From NCBI GenBank assembly GCA_030685235.1, contig MU839164.1:62001-126000 (forward strand): 64,000 nucleotides of DNA. The letters run 5' to 3'. The notes under the pieces are model-generated. The model was given only the letters and a program-made list of their open reading frames with translations. It did not search any database and was not told the DNA's origin. A program made the translations under genes and the position numbers. Each line of letters opens with the position of its first letter. Position 1 is the stretch's first letter. Positions 22,881-33,454 of the stretch are shown here, piece after piece. Origin of the DNA: Copromyces sp. CBS 386.78 (taxonomy: Eukaryota; Ascomycota; Sordariomycetes; Sordariales; Sordariaceae).

Positions 22881-23932
22881 TATTGGGCTTTGTAAGGAGG
22901 TCGTTAAAATTCCTATTTACTAACTATATACCGTTATATATAAGTAAAATATTAAAATAATTGAGGACCCGGGGCGCCGGGGGCAATACTAGTACTACTT
23001 TTAATTTATACGATTTTCTAGCGGGCGCTGTATAAATATGAAGCGTTATTTCAACGATTTTAACCTCGTTTTATAATACTTGTAATATTTAGGATAGAGG
23101 TGGATATTCGTCCCCCCTACTATTACTCACGGTTATTATACAATAGGATTTATTTTTATCTTCGATAGGGGTTTTATAACGGGGAAGCGGCGGCAGCTAC
23201 TTCTTAACCCGAAGGCGCACTAGGGTGCAAGGAATTCGAATATAAGCGGAAGTAACGGCGGAAATAATAGTAGGAGTTCGAAAGGATAAAATAATTATTA
23301 AAAGAGTAAACGAGGTCGAAATAATTAGAGAAGCGATAATAGTAAACGGTTGGATTGTAATACGCTATATAGGGTTAGCGGGTATAAACGAAGCATAGCG
23401 AATAAACTATTTGCCTACAATATTTACTTTCGTAAATTTAGTAGTATTATTACTTTCTACCGTATTATTATTATTATTATTAACGAATATAATTTTAAGA
23501 TTAGGCCGGTCTAGCTAGTTAGGAGTCTTTAGAGCAATAGCGCCGCTTATTATCGCCTCTATATCCTCTGTCCGCTTATTGCTAGTATTATTTATATTTC
23601 CGGCTTTAAAAATAGTATTTATTCGAACTACGCGGGTACTAGGCTGTAAAAGCCGTTTTAACCGTCGGAAGTTATTATTATTATCGAGGAAGGAGCGCTT
23701 AGGAGGTATAATTAATACGGGTATAGGCGCGGTGGTACTTAGTACAAATCGTATACGGTATAGGTTAGCGGGTTGACTAGGATCCTTTAGTATCGATTTT
23801 AATAGATATGGGGAGTCTATACGAATATAGAGTAGTAATCAAATTATAAATATCTTCTAAATTGGTAATAATATAGTTGAATGAAGATTTTACTATTATT
23901 ACGTATCGACGTTTTTACGATGTGTATATATC

Positions 23933-23977
23933 TGGCGGTCAGATGCAAAAGTGGGGACTGACACCGTGAATGTAAGG
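23933..23977 (-). repeat. Right terminal inverted repeat, 45 bp
   Basis: Partner of the left repeat with 45 of 45 positions identical. Unmutated vps27 upstream sequence begins directly outside it. Confidence 0.95.
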
Positions 23978-24811
23978 TACAGCTGGTGGGTTTCTTGGTG
24001 GGGTTTTGTTGACTTGTTGTCGCTGGGAACTCGGGTCTGGGGGACACCAACAGGGGCAAGAGCATGCGTCATGGGACGGGATGGATTGGAAGGCTTCCGA
24101 CTGTCTCTTCAGCAGCCGTGTTGGTCTTGTAGCCTGTATTGTTAGGTCTATGTGGCTATTTGCTTGTTCAAACTGTTCTATCACTATCCGCTGCTTATTG
24201 CTACCTATCTAACACACAGCTGGCGATTGCATCACTGGCGGTGGGAGTTCACCTGAGCACAGCGGCCAGGGCAACCCAAGTCGCTTCGTCGGGTGGAAAC
24301 AAGACCCCGCAGCTCCGCTTCTGCAAGAACTGGGGGAGGTACGTACCCCGGCCCTTGGATGCGCTAACAGGCACTGGGTTCTGGGTCGCTTTGGGGGCTT
24401 GGGCGGGAATCCTGAAGCACGAGTCGGGAACGGGCAGCGCATGGATGGTCGGGGCTCCTGTACTTGCGAGGCTCATACGTAACCAACGGGCAGGCAGAGA
24501 CGACCGTCAGTGGCTGGCATCCTTCCTTCCATCTTTCATCTTCCTCCAACTCAATATCGTACTTTTCACTTGGTCGACATCGGCCCGTTCATACCATCAT
24601 CGGCCGGCCAAGTTGCTCGGCAACCCAGTACTGGGGGTCTTCCTTGAAAGACAACGGACTTTGAATCATTCGGCTGGTAAAGAACGACAACCACCCAACC
24701 ACCTGAACACCCTCCCGCCTCCACCACCGACACGACGATATCGTCCCCATCTCCAACCTGTCCACCTTGACGCCACACACCAAGAGGGCATAATCGAGAG
24801 AAACTGTCAAG
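23978..24811. other. 5' region of vps27
   Basis: 834 bp of normal composition between the right transposon end and the vps27 ATG. A 237-codon frame at 24139-24852 crosses the vps27 start in another frame and has no family features, so it is not called. The final ~100 bp are C/A-rich as in fungal leaders. Confidence 0.5.
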
Positions 24812-27231
24812 ATGATGAGTTGGTGGTCTTCGGGGGCCAACACTGCCCTTGACGAGCAGATCGAAAAGGCCACCAGCAGCAGCTTGTACGTTGCCTAGTC
24901 TCATAGTTCCTTGCTCGCTTCTGGTACGAATTTCTATCTAACCTGTCCGGTTCCTCGTGTAGGGAAGATATCGCACTCAACCTCGAGATTTCCGATGTCA
25001 TTCGCTCCAAAACCGTCCAGCCCAAAGAGGCCATGCGCTCGCTCAAGAAGCGCATCAACCACAAGAATCCAAACACACAACTGAGCGCCCTCAACGTATG
25101 CCCACCGCTACAACCGTGTCCCGCCCCTCCCTCAGGCCGCGTCATGCTAACAGGCACCAGCTTACCGATACATGTGTCAAAAACGGTGGCGCACATTTCC
25201 TTGCCGAGATCGCCTCGCGCGAGTTCTTGGAGAACCTCGTGCTCCTCCTCAAGGCCGTTGGTCCCGCCGCCCCGAACCCCGATGTTCGCAACAAGATCCT
25301 CGATTTGATCCAGTCATGGGCTATGGCTGCCGAAGGGCGCTACGAACTGGCATATATCGGGGAGGTCTACAAGACACTTCAGAGGGAGGGCTATTCTTTC
25401 CCCCCTAAGCAGACGGTAGCAAGCAGCATGATCGATAGCAGCGCGGTAGGTTTACTCAAAGGCGGCTTTGTGACCATGTGCCAGAAGCTGACTAGGGACA
25501 ACAACAGCCTCCAGAATGGGTTGACTCGGACGTGTGTATGAGATGCCGGACCGCCTTCACGTTCACCAACAGAAAGCACCACTGCCGCAACTGTGGCAAC
25601 TGCTTCGATCAACAATGCTCGAGCAAATCCCTTCCCCTCCCTCATCTCGGAATCATGCAGGCTGTTCGTGTAGACGATGGCTGCTACGCCAAACTTACCG
25701 ACAAGGGTGGGAGATCTGGAGGGTCCGATCGGAAGCACCACCATTCATCAAGTCGCCATCATCACCACCACAAGCACAAGAGCTCTTCGATGCAGCCACG
25801 CGACGCTCGAGTGGACGATAGCTTTGACGAAGACCTCAAGAGGGCTTTGGCTATGAGTCTAGAGGAAGTAAAGAGTTACTCTCGTGGTTACTCGGAGCCG
25901 GCGAACAACACACAATCGAGAGCGGATAAGCAGCCCACCTCGGTTTCCAAGATTGCGGAGGAGGAAGATGAGGATCTCAAGGCTGCGATTGCCGCCTCGC
26001 TCGCAGATATGGAGGAGCAAAAGAAGAGACATGCGGCCGCCCTCAAGGAACAGACTTCCAACGTCGGAAGCTCTTCCACAACTGCCCCTTTCACGCTTCC
26101 AAAGAACGATTACGAGCTCACTCCAGTTGAAGCTGAGAACATCAACCTTTTTGCTACTCTGGTGGATCGTCTCCAGACGCAACCGCCCGGAACCATCTTG
26201 CGCGAACCCCAGATTCAGGAGCTTTACGATTCTATCGGCGCCCTACGACCGAAGCTTGCCCGCACATATGGAGAGACGATGAGCAAACATGGTAAGTTGT
26301 GTCTATTTTCTGGATAGGCGGTCTAAGCTAACCTGAAACAGACACCCTTCTTGACCTACATGCGAAACTGTCGACTGTCGTCCGCTATTATGACCGAATG
26401 CTTGAAGAACGTTTATCCAAGGCGTATGGCCAGCACACCATTGGCGGGTACAATCTTGCGGCTCCTCGACAACCTGCTGGTCCCTATCCCACGTTAGACT
26501 CGAGTGCTCCAAGCGCTCCTGGGACAGCAGAAAACTTCTATACTGGCGAGCAGCAACCTGACTACAGCCACGCACCTTATGGACAATATCCACCGCAACC
26601 ACAGTCACAGTATATACCATACGATAGGCGAAGCTCCGTGGTTGGGCCGACGAATTCTCCGTACCCTCAGCAACAGATGCCACAAAGGACAGGTAGTTGG
26701 GGCAATGCTCCTCCAGCTCAGGCACCGCAGTACAACTATCCAGGTAACGAGGCGGCTCCCAATCAAGCGGGCCATGTTCAACAGGCGCAGCCAGGTGCAC
26801 CGGAATCAGCTCCTACTGTGCCTAGCAATGATCCGAACGCCTCATATTACTACAATCCCAATCAGCCCCAGCAACAACATCAGCCAGCGCAGCAAGCCCC
26901 AGTGGCAGCTCCTGATCACAGTTATCCCAACCTTCCTCAGCAAGGACATTCTTACCAGCAGTCAGTGCCACAAACGCCTGCTTCCGCACCTGTCCAGCCA
27001 TCGCAAACCCCACAGCAAGCCCATCAACAGGCACCGACACCTCAGCATGCTCCGCAACAGCCATACTGGCAGCACTCAGCGGCGCAACAGACTCCTCTTC
27101 CACCTGTGTGGCAGGCTCCTCAGCAGACGCCGGCATATCCGGGATATAATCAGGAAGCGTTCCCTTCGGCGCCCCAGCATGCGCCAGCCCCAAAGCAGCC
27201 TGTTGTTGAGGAAGCTCTTATTGAACTTTGA
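24812..27231 (+). CDS. vps27: Vps27, ESCRT-0 ubiquitin-sorting receptor
   Basis: Five exons, 24812-24885, 24963-25095, 25161-25445, 25508-26291 and 26342-27231, encode 721 residues. All introns are 50-77 bp with GTAYGY, GTAGGT or GTAAGT donors and AG acceptors. Vps27 binds PI3P and ubiquitinated cargo on endosomes and starts multivesicular-body sorting. In order: a VHS domain (about 5-150, with [10 protein letters not shown]), a FYVE finger (about 168-230, with [14 protein letters not shown] and RVDDGC), two ubiquitin-interacting motifs (about 267-285 [13 protein letters not shown] and 316-334 [13 protein letters not shown]), a helical GAT-like region, a Gln/Pro-rich tail, and a C-terminal LIEL clathrin box. 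The start is the first of two consecutive ATGs. It is divergent from the Doa4-like gene across the transposon. Confidence 0.95.
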
Positions 27232-28443
27232 GTGACTGTCACTTTTGGACATTGTGTTATAGTAGTGCATTATTGGCATGGAATTTTCCGCGGGAGATAT
27301 TCACGGTAGATAGGATACTGCATATGTAGTTAGGCGGTGATGTTTGTTGAGGCAGAGAAGATGCGATACGTATTACAAGATATGTAAATCGAAGTTGTAG
27401 CCTTCAACGGGTTCTACAACTACGGAATGGCTGATAAATGTGCTCTTGTGTTTTCGCAACTGTACGGCTTCGGCGTTGATTCGGAGCTATGGCTTACATG
27501 CATCAACTACAGTAATTACCCCTGATAATGCATGTAATCCTGGCCAGAGGTTCGTATGCATTTAGAGGCACATATGCACGAGCAGGCACATGCCAAGACC
27601 TCCAGGCCGCATTGACGTAGAAAATTTGGGGGGTTTTAGTGGGTCACTATAGGGGTTGAGCGCTGAAAGGAGCCTGGCAAAATGTGCTAGAAAGTGCATA
27701 TTACACCAAAATGGCCGGCCGATAGGTATGCATTTATGCATTTATGCACTTTCCTATACTAAATATTTGCGGCCGCCAAATCCTAAGCATTTAGAGGGCT
27801 TTATGCACTTTCAGGTACATGCACGAGCAGGGGTAATTACTGTAGACCCGCCTCGGTGTCTTTTACCCCGGGCCCGGGAAATCGGGGAATGTGTCGAATC
27901 CACCCGGACCCATAGCATGCGGCCTGCGGAGAACGGACCAAGATCGGTTGAGAACCCTGAGGGTTTGTCTTTGTCGGCGCCTGCCTCGTTGTGTTTCGGT
28001 CCGACGATCGCCTCTGATCGACCGTATCAGAAGTTGCCAACCAAGCCTATCACAATCCGGGAAGGTGTGTGACGTATTCGTTGTTCCCAATGTTGTGATG
28101 TTCTGACTCCGTTTTCTCTCCGTTGACGAGAACTCTTTCCTCGACTTCGACTCATCCTTTCATTAGTCATCGTTCTTGACTAGGTAGTACTGAATACTGA
28201 CTCATACCCCAAACATTCTGCTTCCCGACAACACCCTACCATCTTTCTACAACCTGACCTTAAAGCAACTTTACCACCCAATCCACGTTACTCCCAACTC
28301 TGAGAGAAAGTCTCACCACAATACCATCCCAACTTGCAACCCCAACAGCAACAACAACAACAAAAACAACGACAACCCGCACCCAACCCGAACTCACCAC
28401 CTTACCATCCACATCCCCGTCACTCACCACACTCATCTTCAAC
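27232..28443. other. Intergenic region between vps27 and histidine phosphatase
   Basis: 1.2 kb containing the 333-bp MITE-like element. Downstream of it lies a C/A-rich stretch with CAACAACAA just before the next ATG, typical of a fungal leader. No gene seen. Confidence 0.5.
27510..27842. mobile_element. 333-bp MITE-like element
   Basis: Both ends begin CAGTAATTACCCCTG (inverted, perfect), flanked by TA at 27508-27509 and 27843-27844; the match extends imperfectly to about 34 bp through TGCATGTA. The interior is non-coding and full of short repeats: GCATTTA several times, GCATTTAGAGG twice, ATGCACTTTC twice, and GCACGAGCAGG near each end. A TA duplication and the absence of coding capacity fit a miniature Tc1/mariner-type element. 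Its ends resemble those of the 87-bp element at 14883. Confidence 0.75.
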
Positions 28444-29319
28444 ATGTCACAAAAAACCATCATCTACCTCGTCCGCCACGCCCAAGGCCACCACAACCTC
28501 TGCGCAGCAAACCACGCCCTCCCCGACCCTTCGCTCACCCCCCTCGGCGAATCCCAATGTTTCGCTCTCCGGGACTCTTTTCCTCATCACGATAAGATCA
28601 CCCACCTGGTCGCCTCGCCCATGCGCCGCACGCTTTATACTTGTTTGTTGAGTTTCCAACCAGCAGTGGAACGCCTACGTGTTGCTCATCAGGGTGAAAA
28701 GAAGCGGGGTGTGGTGGTAGCCCTACCGGAAGTGCAAGAAGTCTCAAACCTACCCTGCGACGTCGGATCTGCTCCAGAAAAGCTACACGAGGAGTTTGAC
28801 GCCCAGGGAGGATTGGTAGATTTGGAACTGGTCAAAGAAGGGTGGCAGGATAAAGAGAGTCCTGAGAGCCCCTGGAGGCCGGACATGGAGAAGCTGAAGG
28901 CTAGGGCGGAGAAGGCGAGGAGGTGGTTGTTTGAGTTGGCTCGGCAGGGTTCTCCGTCGTCGGCCAGATCGCAGGCTAACGGGGTGGGAGAAGAAAAGGA
29001 GCAGCACATCGTCGTGGTGACACACGGCGGGTTTTTGCACTTTTTGACGCAGGACTTTGACGGGATGGATTTGGACAAGGGGACTGGGTGGGAGAATACG
29101 GAGTGGAGGAGCTATGAGCTTGTTGCGGAGGCGGAGGATGTCAGGCTGAAGGAGACGGACGAAAGCTGGAGCAAGAGAAAGGGGGACGCAAAGCCGTTGA
29201 CGGAGACGGAACAGTTCGAGTTGATGGCGGCTGTTGATGAGAGGTTGAGGCAGGAGTTTGGGGATGGAGTTAGGAGGGTTGGGGGGAAGAGGGAGGGCGG
29301 GGAGAGGATTGATGTTTAG
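28444..29319 (+). CDS. Histidine phosphatase (phosphoglycerate mutase-like)
   Basis: An intronless frame of 291 residues from the ATG at 28444. The catalytic RHG-type motif appears as YLVRHAQGHHN (H12), followed by LTPLGESQC, ASPMRRTLYT and a second catalytic His in VVVTHGGFLHFL. This places it in branch 1 of the histidine phosphatase superfamily, in the fungal group related to yeast Pmu1 rather than glycolytic phosphoglycerate mutase. Substrate unknown; small phosphorylated metabolites are typical. The C-terminal ~60 residues are Lys/Glu-rich and probably flexible. No targeting signal, so probably cytosolic. Confidence 0.9.
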   Translation: MSQKTIIYLVRHAQGHHNLCAANHALPDPSLTPLGESQCFALRDSFPHHDKITHLVASPMRRTLYTCLLSFQPAVERLRVAHQGEKKRGVVVALPEVQEVSNLPCDVGSAPEKLHEEFDAQGGLVDLELVKEGWQDKESPESPWRPDMEKLKARAEKARRWLFELARQGSPSSARSQANGVGEEKEQHIVVVTHGGFLHFLTQDFDGMDLDKGTGWENTEWRSYELVAEAEDVRLKETDESWSKRKGDAKPLTETEQFELMAAVDERLRQEFGDGVRRVGGKREGGERIDV

Positions 29320-30371
29320 TGGCTTCAGGGATGGGTTGTGGTAGGGGGGTAGAGGGAGTATAAGCGTTGATTATAGAGATGGTGTTAGGTTAGACGAGTT
29401 ATTCCGTTTGGTGCCGGTTTGAGACATGTTAGACAGTTGATGGTAATATGACTGATAGACCGTTGTTTTCAACTCTCAAAGAAGATGTCTCCCTGCGTCG
29501 TACTCTTCTCACATCCCATCGCATCATCACTCTCAGATGTGTCTCCATCTTCACCTCTTACACAATCTATACCATATATCATACGGTATCATACACCACA
29601 AATGATGTGAAATGCGCTCATAATCATTTCATATACATATATCATCTCATGATCTCCGTACTTTATCATCCCTCACCGACATCCACCAATCCAAGATGGC
29701 CAGCGAGGTTTCCCGGAATGAAATCGTAAACCATACATACATCCAAGCGTAAAAGAAGAAAAAGAAAACCCCCGAAAACGCCATTGTGGTGTGGTAGTCA
29801 GTTAGTTGATCTAACCCAATCCAATCCAATCCAATCCTATTCAATTCACTTTCCCGCCCAGTCTCCAAGGGTGTATGTAGATAGTGCGGTGCGGGTGGTA
29901 TATCCTGCCCGGCATGTATAATCCAATGATAATGATGATAACCAGGTATCATGTACTCGTCAGTCATCCCGTGTCTTTCTTTCTTTCTATGTGTCGTCGT
30001 TCGTGTGTGTTTTAACAACAGACGTGATATGGGTAGGGCATGTCCGTATTCAGGTTTCGGCTCATGCTTCCGTGAACCGTGTCCGTCGTTTCCATCAGTC
30101 GTTAGAGGTGTCGTGTCAAATGACGAGACGATTCCTGTCGTTCGATCTTCGACGTTGTCCATGCAACCAGTAAACATGAAAGCCATCCAATCCGTGTTGC
30201 TGTATCGAGCGAGCAGCTACCGGGGCGGTACCTCTCCGAGGCAGCCCGGTTTTTTTTGGTTTTTTTTTGGAAGCAAACTCAAAGCCTGAACCCATCCAGC
30301 TCCGAGTTTCTTTCTCCCTCCCAAGTTCAATGCGATTTTTTTTTACAACTGCGCAAGCACTAGTCCACTAG
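29320..30371. other. Convergent 3' region with ATCCA repeats
   Basis: About 1 kb. It has an AATCC tandem run near 29818-29836 and T-rich tracts near 30250. A 179-codon minus-strand frame at 29647-30186 crosses those repeats and looks fortuitous. No gene called. Confidence 0.45.
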
Positions 30372-30557
30372 CTAACGCCTCGAATGCTCATGCTCATCAT
30401 CATCCGTCAAGCTGGTGCTGCTCCCGCTCGACGAGGTCGTCACGGTGCCGTGGGCCTGGCGCGCGACGCTGACGAGGCGGTAGATGCCGAAGGCGATGGC
30501 GGCCAAGACGATGAAGAGGACGATGATGATGACGGCGATGACGTCGTTTCCCTTCAT
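30372..30557 (-). CDS. Small single-pass membrane protein, 61 residues
   Basis: An ATG-to-stop frame encodes a short N-terminus (MKGND), one strong membrane helix (about residues 6-28, VIAVIIIVLFIVLAAIAFGIY) and a hydrophilic Ser/Thr- then Asp/Glu/His-rich tail (SSSGSSTSLTDDDEHEHSRR). I recognise no family. The clear order of anchor plus polar tail and the high GC at third positions argue for a real gene. The codon context before the ATG (TTTCCC on the plus strand) is GC-neutral. It could be a regulatory or assembly micropeptide; function not inferred. Confidence 0.5.
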   Translation of the reverse strand: MKGNDVIAVIIIVLFIVLAAIAFGIYRLVSVARQAHGTVTTSSSGSSTSLTDDDEHEHSRR

Positions 30558-32231
30558 TTTGGGCGGTTATTTGTTTGGGAGTTTGTCGGATTTCGAGCTC
30601 TTGTTTTGTTTGTTTGTTTGTTTGTTGTTGGTGTCGACTCTCGGTCTAACGTGTTGGGAGTTCGGGTGGCTGACGCCGGAGTGGTGGTGGTGTTTGTTGT
30701 TGTTGTTATTGTTGTTGTCGTTAGGTGTAAGTGGTTTGGATGAACTTTGAGATGGGATGATTCTGTTACTCCGTGTTAGCTTCATGAGCCTCTGCCTTTC
30801 TCTTCATCTTCGCGGCTTTGTGTATGGAAAGTCATAAACTGAGGTGGGATATCTGGACGGACTCGTGCAAACTCACCCAAGAATCGTGTTCGTCTGAACT
30901 CTGAAGATACCGAAAGGGAGAATTGTAGTTACAGGGAAGCAGCCTGACAGAACAAATCCAGAAGATCGTCGAACTTTATACTTTGGAGCTTATTTTAAGC
31001 TTCCGTCGTTTCAGACCGCTTTAGTGCTCAAGATGTTCTGGAATCCCCGCAACCGATGCTGTGCTAATGCAGGTGGTGTTGTTGAACTTGAAACTTCGTG
31101 TTCTTGCAATGGCGGATAGGCGGTATAGGCTTTTCGTCCAGTCGGTCGTCGATGTGGATTCCGAATCGGTCTCTGCTTCGTCGTCTCTTTTCCTCACCCA
31201 AGCTCCCGTTTGAAACCCGTTTGTTGGTAATGGAGAGAGGAGGGGGAATAGAAGCAGTTTCGGAATCGCAGACAACAAGATCGGCTAGGAAAGGCGGTAA
31301 GAGTCGATAGCATCACAGTAGTCGCATTCCAGTTTCCAACGGCGGCAAGCAAGCAAGCAAGCAGAGCAGCGCGTGGTAAAAGTGGGCGGTGGGCGGGCAA
31401 AGCAAGAAATAGTCAAGTCACAGATCTGCCCAATTCACCCCGCCACCTTCTTTACCATTTGCTTACAACCGGCATTTCGTAGGTCAAAAAAGCCTGCCTA
31501 GCTGTAAGGCGCATCGTAAGTGGTCTCAGGGCAGAGAAAAGAAGAAGGCTGGTAAACAGCCGGAGCGTCGTACCTTGCGAGCCCCGCCAAGTTTGACGTT
31601 AGGGCGCGTCCTCCGGTTGGCGTTCGGTCGACGTTTGGCTGATCGGATGGACAGGGGTAACATTCAGTTCAGTTGCTTTGGGTGGACACGGGCCACTCAT
31701 TCGTCCGCATTTAGAAACACAGGACTTGGAAGCTAGTCACCACCGTCAGGTACTTGGAGCTGTTACCCCTGGCGGGAGCTGACGGGACCATCTTCAACAT
31801 GTGCAAATCACTCCAGGTTTTCAACGCAGAGATCTATAATGATATTCCAGATCCTAGCTATGTCAGACCGCACTCCGTTGCTACACATGATAGTACAGGC
31901 CATCTCAAGCCCCCGCTCCCTGAAACCCGATGACCGCAAGCATGGTGATTATGCTGATGAAAGTGACGTGGCAGTTCCAGTGTAGATAGCGGCCACAGAA
32001 ATGAACAGATCCTTGTTGAATACATTGGAACGTGGGCGGAGACTCTGAAGGGCTTCCAGTCGCGCATTGCCACCGACGAAATTGTTGGCCGAGAAGAAGG
32101 AAATAAATTGAGACCCTGCTTAAAACAATGTGAACACCGAACAGCCGCGCGCCTCCTACACGAAGCGCGCCGAAACCCAACTTGCGCATTCGACAATATT
32201 TTGAACAAAAAAAATCGGAAGAAACAAGAAG
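30558..32231. other. Intergenic region with GTTT and GCAA microsatellites
   Basis: About 1.7 kb. A (GTTT)n run at about 30606-30625 and a (GCAA)n run at about 31346-31362 stand out. Frames in it, such as 31021-31278 on the minus strand, lack conservation signals. No gene called. Confidence 0.45.
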
Positions 32232-32463
32232 ATGGTCCTAGCCGGCCGGGCGGTGAGTCGCTCCAGAAGTGATTCCTCAGTCGAAGTACTGCTCATCGAT
32301 TGTCGCTTATGAGGCCTCGTGAAGTGGTGGTGAGTGATTGTGTGAACAGACGATCCAAGCCACCTTGAACCGGGTGAAGAACGTGGAGGACATTACTTCC
32401 GGGATCGACGGTCGCTTCGCCGCCGAACAGGAGGGGGTGCCGACTCGAGTTTTTCAGGAATAG
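32232..32463 (+). CDS. Tentative two-exon micro-gene, 44 residues
   Basis: Exons 32232-32252 and 32350-32463 would encode MVLAGRA joined to TIQATLNRVKNVEDITSGID and a tail ending VFQE. The donor is GTGAGT and the acceptor ACAG; the intron lacks an obvious CTNAC branch site. The ATG sits in a good fungal context (AAGAAGATGG), and the second exon is a clean 38-codon frame ending 13 bp short of the convergent hpo stop codon. I recognise no family. It could be a small mitochondrial or assembly-factor protein, the remains of a longer gene, or chance. Confidence 0.35.
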
Positions 32464-32476
32464 CCACCTCGGTCTT

Positions 32477-33454
32477 CTAGTGCGAGACGCTGGCCTCGCG
32501 ATCCTCGGAGTCCGGATCCCTCTTGATGATCCTCACATGTCGCTCATAAAATTGGAGCATCTAGCCACCGTTATCAGTCGGGACTCCTGAGACAGATTCA
32601 GAGGGGGGCAGAACATACCTTTTGGGGGCACCTCTTGTAAATGACGTCGGTTGTATGCTGGGTCTTATGGCCATTCTTCCACGTCAGATACACCATGAGT
32701 TTGTGTGTCTCCTCATCTTCGCAGGCATCGAGTTGAGCGATATGCTCTTCCCAGCTTCCCGCTGGTGGCTTCCAGGCCGCATTCTTGGCTGTTTGCGGTT
32801 CCTCCGAGTCAAGAGGATGGTCGCCGTTCTTTCTCGACCGCTTGTTACTGCTGGCTTGAGGGGTGCCAGAGTGAGAGGAAGGACGGCCACGCTTCTTTGT
32901 TTTTTGCGCCATGGCGGCGGCTTCGAAAATCTTCTCCCGCCCGCCAATCTTCACGAAGTACTCCTTGAGCCTCTCCGAGGCGCCCTCTCTGTAACAAGCA
33001 AGATTGTATCAGCAAGACAGTACGACTCAATGTTTGAACGTCCGCGACCCCTACCTCAACGTCTCCTCAGGCTCCCAGGTCTGGTCAGACTTCTTCTCAT
33101 AACCCTCCCACTTGACGAGGAAGAGGGGCTCATTCTGTAGTTGCGTGTTAGTACAGTGTGCTAGATGAGGTTCGGTGCAACAATGTAGCGTACATCGTCG
33201 TTGAGCATATGGTCGAGGATTTTCTCCACAACGTAGACATCCTCCTCGACATCGTCTTCCTCGTCGTCCTCAGCGCCCTCCTCAGCGCCATCTCCATTCT
33301 GCTCTTCGTCCTCGAAATCCTCGGGCTCGGGAATGGAGTACTTTGCAGATTTCTTGTCTCGCGACCTCTTGCTGCTCGACGTGGCGGAACGAGTGTCCAA
33401 CTCAACGTCGGAGGCAGCCTCCTCGTCGCTAAGAGCTGAAGGGTCGTATGGCAT
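32477..33454 (-). CDS. hpo: Heterochromatin protein 1 (HPO)
   Basis: Four exons, 33194-33454, 33055-33134, 32619-32988 and 32477-32560, encode 264 residues; donors GTACGC, GTAGGG and GTATGT, with a TACTAAC branch in the first intron. HP1 reads H3K9 trimethylation through its chromodomain and, in Neurospora, recruits the DNA methyltransferase DIM-2 to RIP-mutated DNA. The chromodomain is at about 72-125, with the aromatic cage visible in VYVVEKI and FLVKWEGYEKKSDQTWEPEE. The hinge carries an RGRP AT-hook-like motif (about 146-150). The chromoshadow domain (about 192-250) ends in QFYERHVRIIK. The N-terminus MPYDPSALSDEE matches my memory of N. crassa HPO. Length agrees with the family. Confidence 0.95.

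Larger units (their letters stand above)
19305..23977. mobile_element. RIP-degraded Tc1-like DNA transposon, 4673 bp
   Basis: The block is bounded by perfectly matching 45-bp inverted repeats (19305-19349 and 23933-23977). The interior, from about 19390 to 23890, is extremely AT-rich: TpA is abundant, CpA and TpG are scarce and CpG persists. This is the signature of repeat-induced point mutation. The plus strand of the left part holds a Tc1/IS630-type transposase remnant and the minus strand of the middle holds a second coding remnant. The outermost T-A within each repeat could be a TA target duplication, giving a 40-bp repeat inserted into CCTTAAGG; alternatively the repeat is the full 45 bp with no visible duplication. 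At 4.7 kb it is long for Tc1/mariner, although Aspergillus niger Ant1 is a known element of about that size with a captured gene. Confidence 0.88.

Noticed and set aside
23150..23830. Less AT-rich portion of the transposon as a possible separate gene
   Set aside because: Stops in every frame and no recognisable motif on either strand; only local RIP intensity seems to differ.
24139..24852. 237-codon plus-strand frame upstream of vps27
   Set aside because: It runs into the vps27 first exon in another frame, starts with a non-ATG-like context and shows no family or splice-consistent structure.
29647..30186. 179-codon minus-strand frame with Phe-rich stretch
   Set aside because: The Phe run and the repeated WIGLD come from simple repeats (TTC/AATCC) in a 3' region; composition is not protein-like.
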